A stretch of 64,000 bases of DNA. It comes from Desulfobulbaceae bacterium. Lineage in GTDB: Bacteria > Desulfobacterota > Desulfobulbia > Desulfobulbales > VMSU01. This document shows, one piece after another, positions 15,836-26,183 of this stretch. The notes beneath the pieces were generated by a model. That model had not been told where the DNA came from. It did not search any database and saw only the letters and a program-made list of their open reading frames with translations. The stretch lies in NCBI GenBank assembly GCA_015231515.1, contig JADGBM010000003.1, positions 1-64,000 on the forward strand, written 5' to 3'. A program made the position numbers and the translations under genes. How positions within the stretch are numbered: position 1 is the stretch's first letter; each line of letters begins with the position of its first letter.

Positions 15836-17434
15836 TTGACTGAGTTCATGGCGAAGAAAACAAAGAAAAAATCCGAAAGTTCCAGCGAGTACAACGTGCC
15901 CACAGAAAACCAGAAGCAGTTCTCCAAGAAAGATTCTGAGGCTGAGGAGGATCTTCTTTCTATGTTTGATGACTCGGATGAAGCACTTTCTGACGAGTCA
16001 GAGCACACCTCAAAATACGACAATGGGCACCTTTCAAGAGACAAGAACTCCGACATAATTGATCTCACAGATGACTTTGCCAAAGACGACCTTGATCCTG
16101 TCAAATCATACCTTCGAGAGATGGGGGCCGTTGCCCTTCTCTCCTCCGCCGAAGAAACAAAAGTTGCCAAAAAGATTGAAATTGGCGACAAACAACTCCA
16201 AAGCATAGTACTTTCACTACCACCGGGCTTTAAAATAATCTCCAAAATCGCCACAAGACTGCGAGAAGGCAGCCTTGATATTACCAAGGTGATTAAGGGC
16301 TTAGATGAGAATGAGCCGAAGGAAATTCGTAAGGCTAAAGAAGCCTTTTTATGGAAAGTGAAAGAGGCCGAACGAATCGAAGGCGAACGCCTGGCCCTCC
16401 TCGCCGACATGAACCAGAAAGGGCTGAAAAAAACCGCCGCCGTCCAGTTTCTTGTTAGAATTGAGCGAAACAGTCACGCCATGGCCAGCCTTTTTGAGGA
16501 GTTTCGATTTCAACAAAAAATTATCGACGAACTAACAAAGTCGGTACGAAAAATAGCTGAGCAGATGGACATGGCCGCAAAGGCCATCGACGACGGAACA
16601 TCAAAGCACGCTGCCGACTTTCTCCTGGATCTTGAAGTCAGCAGTGGAATCGACCATGAGAGCCTCAAACAGGCCTTTGTGGCAATTCAACAGGCTGATG
16701 AGTTTGGACGTGCTTACAAAGACAGACTGATCCAGGCAAACCTCCGACTGGTGGTTAGTGTCGCTAAAAAATATGCCAATAGGGGCCTACAACTTCTTGA
16801 TCTCATTCAGGAAGGAAATGTCGGCCTTATGAGGGCTGTGGAGAAATTTGAATATCGGCGCGGCTATAAATTCAGTACCTATGCCACCTGGTGGATACGT
16901 CAGGCTATTAACCGGGCAATTGCCGACCAGGGAAAAACCATCCGCATTCCTGTTCACATGATCGACACAATCAACCGTCTTATGAGAGATTCCAAGGAGT
17001 TTTCCCGTGAATACGGGCGAGAGCCAACTCCTGAAGAGATGGCCGACCGTACAGGATTTGACCTGGACAAGATCAAAAACATTCTGAAGATTTCCAAAGA
17101 ACCTATCTCTCTCGACTCACCAATAGGTGACGGTGAAGATTCATATCTATCTGATTTCATAGAAGATGCTGAATCTATTTCGCCTGATGAGGCAACTATA
17201 CGACAAAGTCTTCGCTCCAACCTTGATCAGGTTCTGTCGTCTTTGAGTCCTCGTGAAGAGCGGGTTCTCAGAATGAGATTTGGTATTGATACTGCCGTCG
17301 ACCTTACCCTGGAAGAAGTTGGTAAAAGTTTCTCCGTTACCCGGGAACGAATACGACAGATCGAAGCAAAGGCACTCAAAAAACTCAAACACCCAAGCCG
17401 CAAAGATCGGTTAGTCAGCTTTATGGCGGATTAG
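15836..17434 (+). CDS. rpoD: RNA polymerase primary sigma factor (sigma-70)
   Basis: RpoD directs RNA polymerase to housekeeping promoters. The 532-residue protein has an acidic N-terminal region, region 1.2 ([17 protein letters not shown]), a non-conserved domain, and regions 2.1-2.4 with [23 protein letters not shown] and [15 protein letters not shown]. Regions 3 and 4 follow, the latter with [25 protein letters not shown]. The TTG at 15836 has AGGAA five bases upstream; the ATG at 15848 has the same motif too far away (17 bases), so I favour TTG. Confidence 0.97.
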   Translation: MTEFMAKKTKKKSESSSEYNVPTENQKQFSKKDSEAEEDLLSMFDDSDEALSDESEHTSKYDNGHLSRDKNSDIIDLTDDFAKDDLDPVKSYLREMGAVALLSSAEETKVAKKIEIGDKQLQSIVLSLPPGFKIISKIATRLREGSLDITKVIKGLDENEPKEIRKAKEAFLWKVKEAERIEGERLALLADMNQKGLKKTAAVQFLVRIERNSHAMASLFEEFRFQQKIIDELTKSVRKIAEQMDMAAKAIDDGTSKHAADFLLDLEVSSGIDHESLKQAFVAIQQADEFGRAYKDRLIQANLRLVVSVAKKYANRGLQLLDLIQEGNVGLMRAVEKFEYRRGYKFSTYATWWIRQAINRAIADQGKTIRIPVHMIDTINRLMRDSKEFSREYGREPTPEEMADRTGFDLDKIKNILKISKEPISLDSPIGDGEDSYLSDFIEDAESISPDEATIRQSLRSNLDQVLSSLSPREERVLRMRFGIDTAVDLTLEEVGKSFSVTRERIRQIEAKALKKLKHPSRKDRLVSFMAD

Positions 17435-17534
17435 GACCTGTAGGCAAAACAGTTCGATTTGCTTTGATGTTACTTACTGGTCGCCCTCCTCTATAGCCTC
17501 TTGTCATAAAACCTTTTAGGGAACAAAAAAATGG

Positions 17535-17562
17535 TTGACACGGCTCACACTTCCCTTATAGT
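17535..17562 (+). promoter_or_regulatory. Predicted dprA promoter
   Basis: TTGACA (17535-17540) and TATAGT (17557-17562) are spaced by 16 bases, about 60 bases before the dprA start. This points to transcription separate from rpoD. Confidence 0.6.
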
Positions 17563-17622
17563 CTGTTCCGAATTTTCGCCTGCCATACAATAGCTTTTTC
17601 TAATTCGACACAAAGAGGGGCA

Positions 17623-18732
17623 ATGGATACCATCCTGAACTGGCTTACTCTTCACTTGACACCAGGACTTGGCCCCGCGGGAGTACGAACACTCCTTGAC
17701 GCATTTGAGACGCCAGCACGGATTTTCAGTGCCTCAAACAAAGAGTTGCTCCAGGTTAGAGGGATTAAAAAAAGCGTTGTTGAGTCATTAATAAAATCAG
17801 CTCCTTTCAAGCTGGCAGAGCAAGAATTAGAGAAAGCAAAGACCCTCGGGGTTGAAATTATCAGTTGCCAGGATGAGCGCTATCCATCCTTGTTAGGGCA
17901 AATTTACAACCCGCCCGTTGTACTCTATGTTAAAGGTCGATCTGACCTGCTTAACAGGCCTTCAATCGCAGTTGTGGGTTCTCGTGCAGCCACGAGCTAT
18001 GGTCTTAAGATCGCCCGGCAATTATCAGCTGAGCTGTCGGGTAGGCTATCTATTGTCAGCGGGTTGGCGCTTGGAATTGATACGGCTGCACATCATGGTG
18101 CTTTAGAGGCTGGTGGAAGTACAATAGCGGTGTTGGGATGCAGTTTGGACATCACCTATCCACCTCAAAACAGCAGACTGGCCCGGTTGATAGAAAACTC
18201 AAACGGTGCCATGATTAGCGAGTACCCGTTTCAGACCAAGCCTGATGCCTTTCGGTTTCCGGCCAGAAACAGAATTATCAGCGGCATGGCCCTCGGTGTG
18301 CTGGTTGTTGAGGCGGCAGAGCGGTCTGGATCACTAATCACAGCCCGACAAGCCTTAGAGGAAGGACGTGAAGTCTTTGCCATCCCGGGAAGGGTAGACT
18401 CAATTAAAAGCAGTGGAACGCACCGCCTTTTAAAGGAGGGGGCCAAACTTGTTCATACCATCGATGATATCCTTGAAGAGTTTCAAGGCCTATGGAGCCA
18501 TGACGATACAGGCGTCACTGCAACAGGCAAGAGAGATCCGCTGTTTTCATACACCGCAACTGAACAAAAAATCATCGACGTGCTTGACGCCTATCCCAAA
18601 CACATTGATAGCATAATCAGCGAGACCGGCCTGGACATCCGACTCATCAATGAAAGCTTGCTGCTTTTAGAGTTAAAAAACGCAATCGAAGCCCTGCCCG
18701 GCCAGCAGTATCGGTGTAATGTTTGTAAATAG
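17623..18732 (+). CDS. dprA: DNA-processing protein DprA (Smf)
   Basis: DprA loads RecA on incoming single-stranded DNA during natural transformation. The 369-residue protein has an N-terminal helix-hairpin-helix-like region (about 1-65), and the Rossmann-type DprA domain with VGSRAATSYG, SGLALGIDTAAHHGAL and FPARNRIISGMALG. VVEAAERSGSLITARQALEEGR follows, then a C-terminal winged-helix-like tail. It lies directly before topA, a common bacterial pairing. Confidence 0.96.
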   Translation: MDTILNWLTLHLTPGLGPAGVRTLLDAFETPARIFSASNKELLQVRGIKKSVVESLIKSAPFKLAEQELEKAKTLGVEIISCQDERYPSLLGQIYNPPVVLYVKGRSDLLNRPSIAVVGSRAATSYGLKIARQLSAELSGRLSIVSGLALGIDTAAHHGALEAGGSTIAVLGCSLDITYPPQNSRLARLIENSNGAMISEYPFQTKPDAFRFPARNRIISGMALGVLVVEAAERSGSLITARQALEEGREVFAIPGRVDSIKSSGTHRLLKEGAKLVHTIDDILEEFQGLWSHDDTGVTATGKRDPLFSYTATEQKIIDVLDAYPKHIDSIISETGLDIRLINESLLLLELKNAIEALPGQQYRCNVCK

Positions 18733-18870
18733 TTGGTTGATTGGGAAACTGGGTCTGTAGTTCGGTGGCGTATCTAAGCTACCATTAACATTGGTCTGCA
18801 CCGCTTTGAACCGACCAATCCTCAACTATTTTGCCATAAAAAACACGAAATCAGTGATAAGGTACTAAAT

Positions 18871-21162
18871 ATGTTAAAGTCTTTAATTATTGTTGAGTCC
18901 CCCGCAAAATCGCGAACCCTCCAACGCTACCTGGGGAAGAACTTCGACGTCAAGGCCTCTGTCGGTCATATTAGAGATCTGCCGGCAAAAACTCTCGGGG
19001 TTGACCTTGAAAACGGTTTCCACCCGCAATACGAAACTATCCGGGGCAAAGGCAATATCATAAAAGAGCTGCGCGCCGCCGCCAAAAAAGTTGACCAGAT
19101 TCTACTCGCACCTGACCCTGACCGCGAAGGGGAGGCAATTGCTTACCACATCGCCGAAATCTTAAAAGGTTCCAAAAAGCCGGTCTACCGAGTCCTTTTT
19201 CACGAACTTACTAAAAATGCAATTATACAGGCCATTGAAAACGCCACGTCATTAAACAGTAATCTCTTTGAGGCCCAACAAACCAGGCGCATCCTTGACC
19301 GACTGGTCGGCTACCAGATATCACCTTTATTATGGGATAAAGTTCGTCGCGGTCTGTCAGCTGGCAGAGTTCAATCGGTGGCTGTAGAAATGGTTTGTGC
19401 CCGAGAGCAGGAGATCAAAGAGTTTAAATCCGAAGAGTATTGGAGCTTTGAAGCCTTACTGCTCGGCGAACTTCCTCCAGAGTTCACGGCCCAACTCGAT
19501 AAAAAATCCAATAAAAAAATTGTTGTCAGTAACAAGGAAGAGGCTGATTCAATTGTAAACGACCTTAAAGGTGCGGAATTTACAATTGCCAATGTTGAGA
19601 AAAAACAAAAAAAGAGAAATCCCTACCCCCCTTTCATCACCAGCTCAATGCAGATTGATGCTAATCGCAAGCTGCGCTACTCTGCAAAACGGACAATGGC
19701 CCTGGCCCAGAAACTCTATGAGGGACTGGAGGTTGGTGAAGACGGCCCAACCGGACTTATCACCTATATGCGAACCGATTCAACCCGTATCAACGATACC
19801 GCTTTAGCGGAATTACGTGGGTTTATCGATAAAGAGTACGGCAAAGAGTATCTGCCCGGCAATCCAAACACCTATAAAACCAAAAAAGGCGCCCAAGATG
19901 CCCATGAAGCAATACGGCCGACGGATGTAAACAAAACCCCTGAATTGATGGCCCGCTTCATGGATTCAGATATGCTTAAGCTCTACACCCTTATCTGGAA
20001 GCGCTTTGTGTCAAGTCAGATGGCGCCGGCTGTGTATGATCAAACTACTATCCATATCTCTGCCGGTGAGTACCAGTTCAAGGCTGTTGGTTCCATCATG
20101 CGCTTTTTGGGCTTTATGTCGGTCTATGTCGAGGCCCCAAGTGACGAAAATGGTCAAGACACCACCAAAAAAGCAGACAAACAAGAGACCGACAAGAGCC
20201 TGCCCGACATAAAGGCCGGCTCTTGTGCCACGCTCAAAAAAATAACACCTGCGCAACACTTTACCCAGCCCCCCCCACGCTACACAGAGGCCTCTCTTGT
20301 TAAGGCTCTAGAAGATAACGGTGTCGGCAGGCCAAGTACCTATGCCAGCATCATTTCAACTATTCAAGACAAAGAGTATGTCCTGCTTGAACAAAGGAAA
20401 TTCTTTCCCACCGAATTAGGGCAACTTATCAACGAGCTCCTGCTCGCCCACTTTCCTGCCATTATGGACATTGAATTTACTGCCGGCATGGAACAGAATC
20501 TAGATAAAGTCGAAGAGGGCAAAATCGATTGGCAAACCATCCTCAAGGACTTTTACGGCCCCTTCAAGGATGCTTTGGAGCTTGCCAAAATAGAGATGAA
20601 ATCTGTAAAGCGCAGCATGACGCCAACAGATGTGCCCTGTAAGATCTGTTCCGGAACCATGGTGATTCGCTGGGGCCGAAACGGCGAGTTTCTGGCCTGC
20701 GAAAACTATCCCGACTGCAAACACACCCAGGATTTTCAAAAAGACTCCAGCGGCAAAATTTTGCCACTGGAACGTGACGAGCAACAAGCAACCAATGAGC
20801 AATGTGACAAATGTGGTAAGCCAATGGTTTATAAAGACGGGCGCTACGGGCGGTTTATGGCCTGCTCCGGCTACCCGGACTGCCGCAACATCAAAGCAGA
20901 AGGCACCGGTGTGTCGTGCCCGGAAGAAGGCTGCTCCGGCACACTGATCAAAAAGGTATCAAAACGCGGCAAAGTTTTTTATGCCTGTGACCAATATCCG
21001 AAATGTTCTTTTGCTCTTTGGGACAAACCGGTAAACGAACCATGTCCTGAATGTAAAGCTCCATTTCTTCTGGAAAAAATAACCAAAAAATCAGGAACCA
21101 GGCTGCAATGCGCCGACAAAGAGTGCAATTATAAAAAACACTTGGAGGAAGATGAAGAGTAA
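18871..21162 (+). CDS. topA: DNA topoisomerase I
   Basis: TopA relaxes negative supercoils by cutting one strand. The 763-residue protein has the N-terminal TOPRIM domain (IIVESPAKSRTLQRYL; DPDREGEAIAYH), and the catalytic tyrosine Y299 in ITYMRTDSTR. The C-terminus carries four zinc-ribbon units, from about residue 590: CKICSG...CENYPDC, CDKCGK...CSGYPDC, CPEEGC...CDQYPKC and a last CPEC...CADKEC. This is a normal full-length type IA enzyme. It follows dprA by 138 bp. Confidence 0.97.
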   Translation: MLKSLIIVESPAKSRTLQRYLGKNFDVKASVGHIRDLPAKTLGVDLENGFHPQYETIRGKGNIIKELRAAAKKVDQILLAPDPDREGEAIAYHIAEILKGSKKPVYRVLFHELTKNAIIQAIENATSLNSNLFEAQQTRRILDRLVGYQISPLLWDKVRRGLSAGRVQSVAVEMVCAREQEIKEFKSEEYWSFEALLLGELPPEFTAQLDKKSNKKIVVSNKEEADSIVNDLKGAEFTIANVEKKQKKRNPYPPFITSSMQIDANRKLRYSAKRTMALAQKLYEGLEVGEDGPTGLITYMRTDSTRINDTALAELRGFIDKEYGKEYLPGNPNTYKTKKGAQDAHEAIRPTDVNKTPELMARFMDSDMLKLYTLIWKRFVSSQMAPAVYDQTTIHISAGEYQFKAVGSIMRFLGFMSVYVEAPSDENGQDTTKKADKQETDKSLPDIKAGSCATLKKITPAQHFTQPPPRYTEASLVKALEDNGVGRPSTYASIISTIQDKEYVLLEQRKFFPTELGQLINELLLAHFPAIMDIEFTAGMEQNLDKVEEGKIDWQTILKDFYGPFKDALELAKIEMKSVKRSMTPTDVPCKICSGTMVIRWGRNGEFLACENYPDCKHTQDFQKDSSGKILPLERDEQQATNEQCDKCGKPMVYKDGRYGRFMACSGYPDCRNIKAEGTGVSCPEEGCSGTLIKKVSKRGKVFYACDQYPKCSFALWDKPVNEPCPECKAPFLLEKITKKSGTRLQCADKECNYKKHLEEDEE

Positions 21163-21284
21163 GGACGAATAATAGTTTTTTGAATTATGCCGATAAAATG
21201 CTTACAATGATTGCAGACAGAAGAACGCTTTAGCCCAATTTTAAGTTTGTCACAGTTCAACTCCCATTCATTATGGAGGAAGTT

Positions 21285-21638
21285 ATGGTAACTGGCATCT
21301 ATTCGGGCCTCTCGGCCCTTCGTTCGATTCAGGTAAAAACACAAACCACCGCCAATAACGTGGCAAATATCAATACCGACGGGTTTAAAAAGTCCAGAGC
21401 AACACTGGTCGAAGGCAACCCTCAAGGGGTCAACGTAACAATTTCAAAAATTGAAACACCCGGGCCGCAACTCTACGAACAGACCCCTAAGGGAACAGAA
21501 CTCATAGAAAAATCCAACGTTGATCTAACAGAAGAGATCCCCAGCATGATGCTCAGCAAAAGAGCCTTTCAAGCTAATATTAAAACCATTCAAGCCGAAG
21601 ATGAGATGTTAGGAATGCTCTTGGACATTAAGAGTTGA
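21285..21638 (+). CDS. Miniature flagellar basal-body rod-like protein
   Basis: The protein (117 residues) has only the two ends of a rod/hook protein. The N-terminal rod motif reads IYSGLSALRSIQVKTQTTANNVANINTDGFK (residues 5-35, given here in family terms as ANNVANxNTxGF). The C-terminal helix contains KSNVDLTEEIPSMMLSKRAFQANIKTI. It lacks the bulk of the middle domain of FlgB/FlgC/FlgG. It stands alone with no flagellar genes nearby. The start ATG 21285 has GGAGG five bases upstream; an in-frame ATG at 21273 is less suitable. The role could be rod-related or independent of motility. Confidence 0.75.
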   Translation: MVTGIYSGLSALRSIQVKTQTTANNVANINTDGFKKSRATLVEGNPQGVNVTISKIETPGPQLYEQTPKGTELIEKSNVDLTEEIPSMMLSKRAFQANIKTIQAEDEMLGMLLDIKS

Positions 21639-21645
21639 GATAAAA

Positions 21646-21690
21646 GCTGTTAACTGGTCAAAGCGGTAAAATGGTTGACTGGTTAACAGC
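21646..21690 (+). terminator. Hairpin between convergent rod-like gene and pyrC
   Basis: GCTGTTAAC (21646-21654) pairs with GTTAACAGC (21682-21690), and GTCAA/TTGAC can extend the fold. There is no T tract, so a terminator role is a guess from its place between convergent genes. Confidence 0.35.
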
Positions 21691-21733
21691 CCATCAAATC
21701 GACCAATTGCTTCGTTAGCTTACCCTGCAGATC

Positions 21734-23008
21734 TCACAGATCTTCGTAGGTTACTTTCCCACCAACAATCGTCAAAACGGCCTTTCCAGTCAGATTCCAG
21801 CCCAGAAACGGTGAGTTTTTACTCCGGGAGACAACCTCGTCTCGCTGGTAGGTGTACTGCCGCAACGGATCAATCACTGTAACATCAGCCATGTTCCCCA
21901 CGGTTAACGATCCGCCGGGAAGGCCCAGGGCCTTGGCCGGATTAGAAGACATAAGCTCCACAAGCTTCTTCTCGTCAATACAGTTGCTTCGCACAAGCTG
22001 CAGCGCTAAAGAAAGCGAGGTCTCGAGCCCTATAATGCCGTTTGCCGCCCGATCAAACTCAAGCTCTTTCTCAAGGTCACTGTGGGGCGCATGATCAGAA
22101 GCAATAACGTCCAACGTGCCATCTTGCAGACCTTCCTTAATTGCTTCTACATCGTAATCCATCCTCAAAGGGGGATTCATTTTCGCGTAGGTGTCATACT
22201 TGCCAACCGCTTTTTCAGTAAGCGAAAAATAGTGAGGGGCAGTCTCTGCTGAGACCGGACAGCCATTGGCTTTAGCCCGGCGGATCAGGCTGACAGACTC
22301 TTTGGTACTTATATGGGCAAGGTGAACGTGCTGGCCGGTTAATTCTGCCAGGGCTAAATCCCTGTACACCATAATTTCTTCGGCAGCATGAGGTATACCA
22401 ATAATACCCATTCGAGTTGACATCGGCCCTTCATTCATGGAGCCATGCCTGCTGAGACCTATCTCTTCCGAATGCGAAATAATTGGCACACCGTAGTTGC
22501 CTGCATATTCCATAGCCCGGCGCATGAGCTGGCTATCAGAGACAGGTAGTCCGTCATCGGTAAAAGCAACAGCCCCCGCCGCAAACATTTCGCCCATATT
22601 CGCCAAGGTAGATCCCTGACCATGCGAACTGATTGCCCCAACTGGATACACCCGGCAGGCCGCCTTTTGAGCCTTACTCAACACAGCCTCAATCATCTGG
22701 GCCGAATCAAGTACCGGCTTGGTATTTGGCATACAGGCAACAGCTGTAAATCCACCAGCAGCCGCAGCCTGTGCACCGCTTTCAATAGTTTCCTTATACT
22801 CTTCACCCGGTTCGCGCAGGTGTACATGAATATCAATGAGACCAGGAACCACCCATTTGCCGGTCAGATCAATTTCCCGTGTCCCCTCAGGTAGAGATGA
22901 AGGATTAATCTGGGCACATTTTGCCAGATGAAGAAGAAGGTTGCCGACCATATCAATACCATTTACGGGATCGATAATCCGGCCGTTCTTAAGCAAAATT
23001 GGTTGCAT
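21734..23008 (-). CDS. pyrC: Dihydroorotase
   Basis: PyrC closes carbamoyl aspartate to dihydroorotate. The protein (424 residues) is the long class I type. Zinc ligands lie in DIHVHLREPG, followed by GGFTAVACMPNTKPVLD, ISHSEEIG, LAHISTKESV and the catalytic aspartate in IASDHAPHS. I chose ATG 23008, where the conserved MQPILLKNGRIIDP starts; a longer in-frame reading would run into pyrB. It begins 7 bp after the pyrB stop, forming a pyrB-pyrC operon. Confidence 0.96.
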   Translation of the reverse strand: MQPILLKNGRIIDPVNGIDMVGNLLLHLAKCAQINPSSLPEGTREIDLTGKWVVPGLIDIHVHLREPGEEYKETIESGAQAAAAGGFTAVACMPNTKPVLDSAQMIEAVLSKAQKAACRVYPVGAISSHGQGSTLANMGEMFAAGAVAFTDDGLPVSDSQLMRRAMEYAGNYGVPIISHSEEIGLSRHGSMNEGPMSTRMGIIGIPHAAEEIMVYRDLALAELTGQHVHLAHISTKESVSLIRRAKANGCPVSAETAPHYFSLTEKAVGKYDTYAKMNPPLRMDYDVEAIKEGLQDGTLDVIASDHAPHSDLEKELEFDRAANGIIGLETSLSLALQLVRSNCIDEKKLVELMSSNPAKALGLPGGSLTVGNMADVTVIDPLRQYTYQRDEVVSRSKNSPFLGWNLTGKAVLTIVGGKVTYEDL

Positions 23009-23015
23009 GTTCAAG

Positions 23016-23948
23016 TTATTCTCCCCCCAGGACGAGATAAAGCAAGGCCATACGGACGGCGACCCCGTTAGTGACTTGCTCAAGAATGACAGATTGCGCA
23101 CTGTCAGCAACCTCAGCCGTCATTTCAACACCTCGATTAATCGGCCCGGGATGCATAATCAAGGCATCAGGCTTGGCCAATCGCATCAGCGTTGAATTAA
23201 TCCCGAAGACCTGAGCATACTCGCGCAGCGATGGAATTAGAGAATCCTGCTGCCGCTCTTTTTGAATCCGCAGCCCCATAACCACATCTGCTCCGGAAAC
23301 CGCATCAGCCACAGAGCGGTGCAGGGTCGCACCCATATCTTCTATGCCGATCGGCACCATCGTCCGCGGTCCACTCACATGCACATCGGCGCCCATCTTT
23401 GTGAATCCGACAATATTTGAATGTGCCACCCTGCTATGAGTAATGTCCCCAATAATAGCGACTTTGAGGCCCTTAAGATGCCCTTTTTTCTCTTTTACCG
23501 TCATCATGTCCAATATTGCCTGGCTTGGATGCTGATGTGTGCCGTCGCCAGCATTGATGACCGACGACGAAATATACCTTGTCAACATATGTGGCGAACC
23601 AGAAGATGAATGCCGAATTATGATGGCATCCGGCCGCATGGCCTCAAGATTTCTTACAGTGTCAATCAAGGTTTCACCCTTGGTTGCAGAGCTGGTTGAG
23701 GCAGAAATATTAAAGGTGTCTGCACTCATGCGTTTGGCGGCAATTTCAAAAGAAAGACGTGTTCGGGTACTCGGCTCAAAGAATAGATTAATTATGGTTT
23801 TTCCGCGAAGAGTAGGAACTTTTTTTATGGAGCGGGTAGAAATTTCTTTAAAGGATTCTGCTGTTTGAATAATAAAAGAAAGGTCATCAGTTGAAAAGTC
23901 ATCAATACTTAAAATGTGTTTATGATTAAATCTATATTCAGCGTCCAT
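23016..23948 (-). CDS. pyrB: Aspartate carbamoyltransferase catalytic subunit
   Basis: PyrB joins carbamoyl phosphate and aspartate, the first committed step of pyrimidine synthesis. The 310-residue protein has the carbamoyl-phosphate loop [13 protein letters not shown] (about 56-68), then [17 protein letters not shown] and [12 protein letters not shown] near the C-terminus. No pyrI regulatory subunit is present; with PyrC next door it may form the PyrB-PyrC assembly seen in other bacteria. Confidence 0.97.
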   Translation of the reverse strand: MDAEYRFNHKHILSIDDFSTDDLSFIIQTAESFKEISTRSIKKVPTLRGKTIINLFFEPSTRTRLSFEIAAKRMSADTFNISASTSSATKGETLIDTVRNLEAMRPDAIIIRHSSSGSPHMLTRYISSSVINAGDGTHQHPSQAILDMMTVKEKKGHLKGLKVAIIGDITHSRVAHSNIVGFTKMGADVHVSGPRTMVPIGIEDMGATLHRSVADAVSGADVVMGLRIQKERQQDSLIPSLREYAQVFGINSTLMRLAKPDALIMHPGPINRGVEMTAEVADSAQSVILEQVTNGVAVRMALLYLVLGGE

Positions 23949-24004
23949 TCATTTCCTTTTACCATGAGTCAATTCAAAGCTTCAACATAACTCCCACGGT
24001 ATTG

Positions 24005-24634
24005 TTAGCGGATTATATTAAATAGCCGGTCAAATCTCACTGAAAATTTATCTTTATTCCAGGACCAGTACAAAATAAACGCTTTTCCTTTAATATTTTT
24101 TAATTTAACAAATTTCCAGAACCGGCTGTCGTGGCTGTTATCACGGTTATCACCCATAACAAAAAGAGAGTTTTTGGGGACCGTAATTTCTGCCATATTA
24201 TCCCGGGAATTAATCCGACCTGGAATTATGTCTGGGTCAAGATGAACAGCCCCTTCGACATAATAGGGCTGGTCGTTGACATACAGTTCTTTATTAACGA
24301 TTTTAATGCGGTCACCCTCAACACCGACAACCCGTTTAATAAAATCCTGCTTTGGATTAACAGGATACTTAAAGACAACGATATCCGACCGTTGAGGGTT
24401 TTTATAGGGAATCCAGGTAGCGCCTGTAAATGGGTTTTTAACACCGTAGAGAAATTTATTAACCAGCAGATGATCGCCAATGAGAAGCGTCGGCTCCATC
24501 GATCCCGAGGGGATCTTAAAGGCTTGAACAATAAACGACCGAATAAACAAGGCCAGAACAAGGGCTATCAGAATAGCCTCCACATATTCGCGAACAACAG
24601 ATTTATCTTTGGGAGGCGTTTTTTTCAAAAACAT
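24005..24634 (-). CDS. lepB: Signal peptidase I
   Basis: LepB removes signal peptides at the outer face of the inner membrane. The protein (209 residues) has one N-terminal membrane helix (about 15-35). The catalytic dyad is S45 (KIPSGSMEPTL) and K100 (DFIKRVVGVEGD), and the MGDNRDNSHDSR box lies near 160. ATG 24634 is preferred because CTGGAG lies seven bases upstream; a TTG at 24652 is the alternative. It is upstream of pyrB on the same strand with a 56-bp gap. Confidence 0.96.
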   Translation of the reverse strand: MFLKKTPPKDKSVVREYVEAILIALVLALFIRSFIVQAFKIPSGSMEPTLLIGDHLLVNKFLYGVKNPFTGATWIPYKNPQRSDIVVFKYPVNPKQDFIKRVVGVEGDRIKIVNKELYVNDQPYYVEGAVHLDPDIIPGRINSRDNMAEITVPKNSLFVMGDNRDNSHDSRFWKFVKLKNIKGKAFILYWSWNKDKFSVRFDRLFNIIR

Positions 24635-24652
24635 GGAATGCTCCAGTAGCAA

Positions 24653-24963
24653 AATGTTTGGTGTCTGGAAATTAATGCAAGGGGCTTATCTATCAAGAAG
24701 GCACATTAATTGCAGTCGTCGAACAATAAAATAAAGATAGGTCTCAGCAAAAAACTCAAAGTCTGAAACAAATTTTTATCCCATATCCGGACAAAAAACA
24801 AGAACGATTCCCAGGATTCATATTTTTTACAAAAAAAGCTGAAAAAACAATATGTTGTGTCAAATTAAAGAAAACAACACCACATATATTGCTTTAGAAC
24901 CTAAAGGGTAGGTATTTCCCAAAAATTATTTGATATTTCAAGTACATCTGTCGATTATATCTG
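24653..24963. other. AT-rich spacer between lepB and the pil operon
   Basis: No gene or RNA is recognised. The stretch is AT-rich and lies between divergent transcripts, so it probably carries promoters for both. Only the pilM-side promoter is clear and it is listed separately. Confidence 0.5.
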
Positions 24964-24993
24964 TTGACAAAGATTTTTTTTTATGCATAAAAT
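24964..24993 (+). promoter_or_regulatory. Predicted promoter of the pil operon
   Basis: TTGACA (24964-24969) and TAAAAT (24988-24993) are spaced by 18 bases with a T-rich spacer. Transcription would begin near 25000, leaving a leader of about 80 bases before pilM. Confidence 0.6.
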
Positions 24994-25082
24994 TTGAGTA
25001 GATCACTGTCTAAAACTCCAAATCGACAGGCATTGGCAGATAATGCGCGTTAAATTTTTAACGCTTTAAAATTAGTGTTTTT

Positions 25083-26180
25083 ATGAAAAAAATTACGTTA
25101 CCAAAACTAAATTTTAATTTTTCCCTGCCGGGCTTCAGAAAACAGAAGCTGGCGCTCGGACTTGACATCGGTTCGTATGCCGTAAAAATCTGTGAACTCA
25201 CCAGTTCTCAAAACGGTTGCCGATTGTTAAAACTAGGGAGCGCCAAACTTCCAGAAGGGGCAGTTGAAGACGGTGTTCTGCAAGATCCTGACTCAGTTGG
25301 CGCTATCATCACGACCTTGATCAACAATCTCAAAATTAAAAATAAAAAGGTCGCCATCTCCATTTCCGGATACTCAGTAATCGTCAAAAAAATCAACCTG
25401 GCAGTCATGTCTGCGGCAGAGTTAGAAGAGCACATTCAGGCCGAAGCAGAGCAATACATCCCCTTTGATATTGACGACGTATTCCTGGATTTTCAGGATT
25501 TAAAGACCAACAGCGATGAGTCGGATAGAACCGACATCATGCTGGTCGCCGCTAAAAAAGATGTAATAAACACCTATCTGCGTATGCTTGAAAAAATAGG
25601 CCTCCAGGCCGTGGTCGTTGACGTTGACGCCTTTGCCCTTGAAAATTCATACGAAAACGTTGAAAGCCTTGCGGAAAATGTCGCCCTGATCGATATTGGT
25701 GCCTCCAAAATGAGTTTCAATATAATTGCCAATGGCGCTTCAATACTCGCTCGCGACGTCGTAATGGGGAGTCGACAGATTACCGAACAAATTCAGAACC
25801 GGCTCGGGATGGATGCAGAAAGCGCAGAAGCCGCCAAGATTGGCCTCCTTGAGGTTGACCCGGACCATAGAGAGAAAATCAGTGAGATTTTCATCAATAC
25901 CTGTACACAATGGGTTCTTGAAATTAAAAAGGCGCTCGATTTTTATATATCCAGTTATCCTGATGATAACATCACCAACTTGATCCTTAGCGGAGGTGGA
26001 GCCAAAATTAATGGGTTTGCCACCTTGTTAAGAGAAGAAACAGGGATTCAGGTCAATATATTTGATCCTTTCGCCAATGCTGAGTCGGACACTGCCAAAC
26101 TTGATCCCGCATACCTCAAACATATTGCTCCAGAGATGGCTATCGCCGCTGGCTTAGCCATTCGCAAGATAGAGTTATAG
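25083..26180 (+). CDS. pilM: Type IV pilus assembly protein PilM
   Basis: PilM is the cytoplasmic actin-like ATPase of the pilus alignment complex. The 365-residue protein has the phosphate-1 motif LGLDIGSYAVKI (about 28-39), LIDIGASKMSFN (phosphate 2) and the adenosine motif LILSGGGAKINGF. It binds the short N-terminal tail of PilN, encoded next. A short basic N-terminal extension (MKKITLPKLNFNFSLPGF) precedes the fold. Confidence 0.95.
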   Translation: MKKITLPKLNFNFSLPGFRKQKLALGLDIGSYAVKICELTSSQNGCRLLKLGSAKLPEGAVEDGVLQDPDSVGAIITTLINNLKIKNKKVAISISGYSVIVKKINLAVMSAAELEEHIQAEAEQYIPFDIDDVFLDFQDLKTNSDESDRTDIMLVAAKKDVINTYLRMLEKIGLQAVVVDVDAFALENSYENVESLAENVALIDIGASKMSFNIIANGASILARDVVMGSRQITEQIQNRLGMDAESAEAAKIGLLEVDPDHREKISEIFINTCTQWVLEIKKALDFYISSYPDDNITNLILSGGGAKINGFATLLREETGIQVNIFDPFANAESDTAKLDPAYLKHIAPEMAIAAGLAIRKIEL

Positions 26181-26183
26181 GCC

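Noticed and set aside
22981..23110. N-terminal extension of PyrC to 23110
   Set aside because: The extension would overlap the end of pyrB in another frame and has no homology; the conserved N-terminus starts at 23008.
25030..25055. TGGCAG...GCGC sequence before pilM as a sigma-54 promoter
   Set aside because: The -12 part reads GCGC instead of TTGC, and a better sigma-70 promoter (TTGACA-N18-TAAAAT) lies just upstream.
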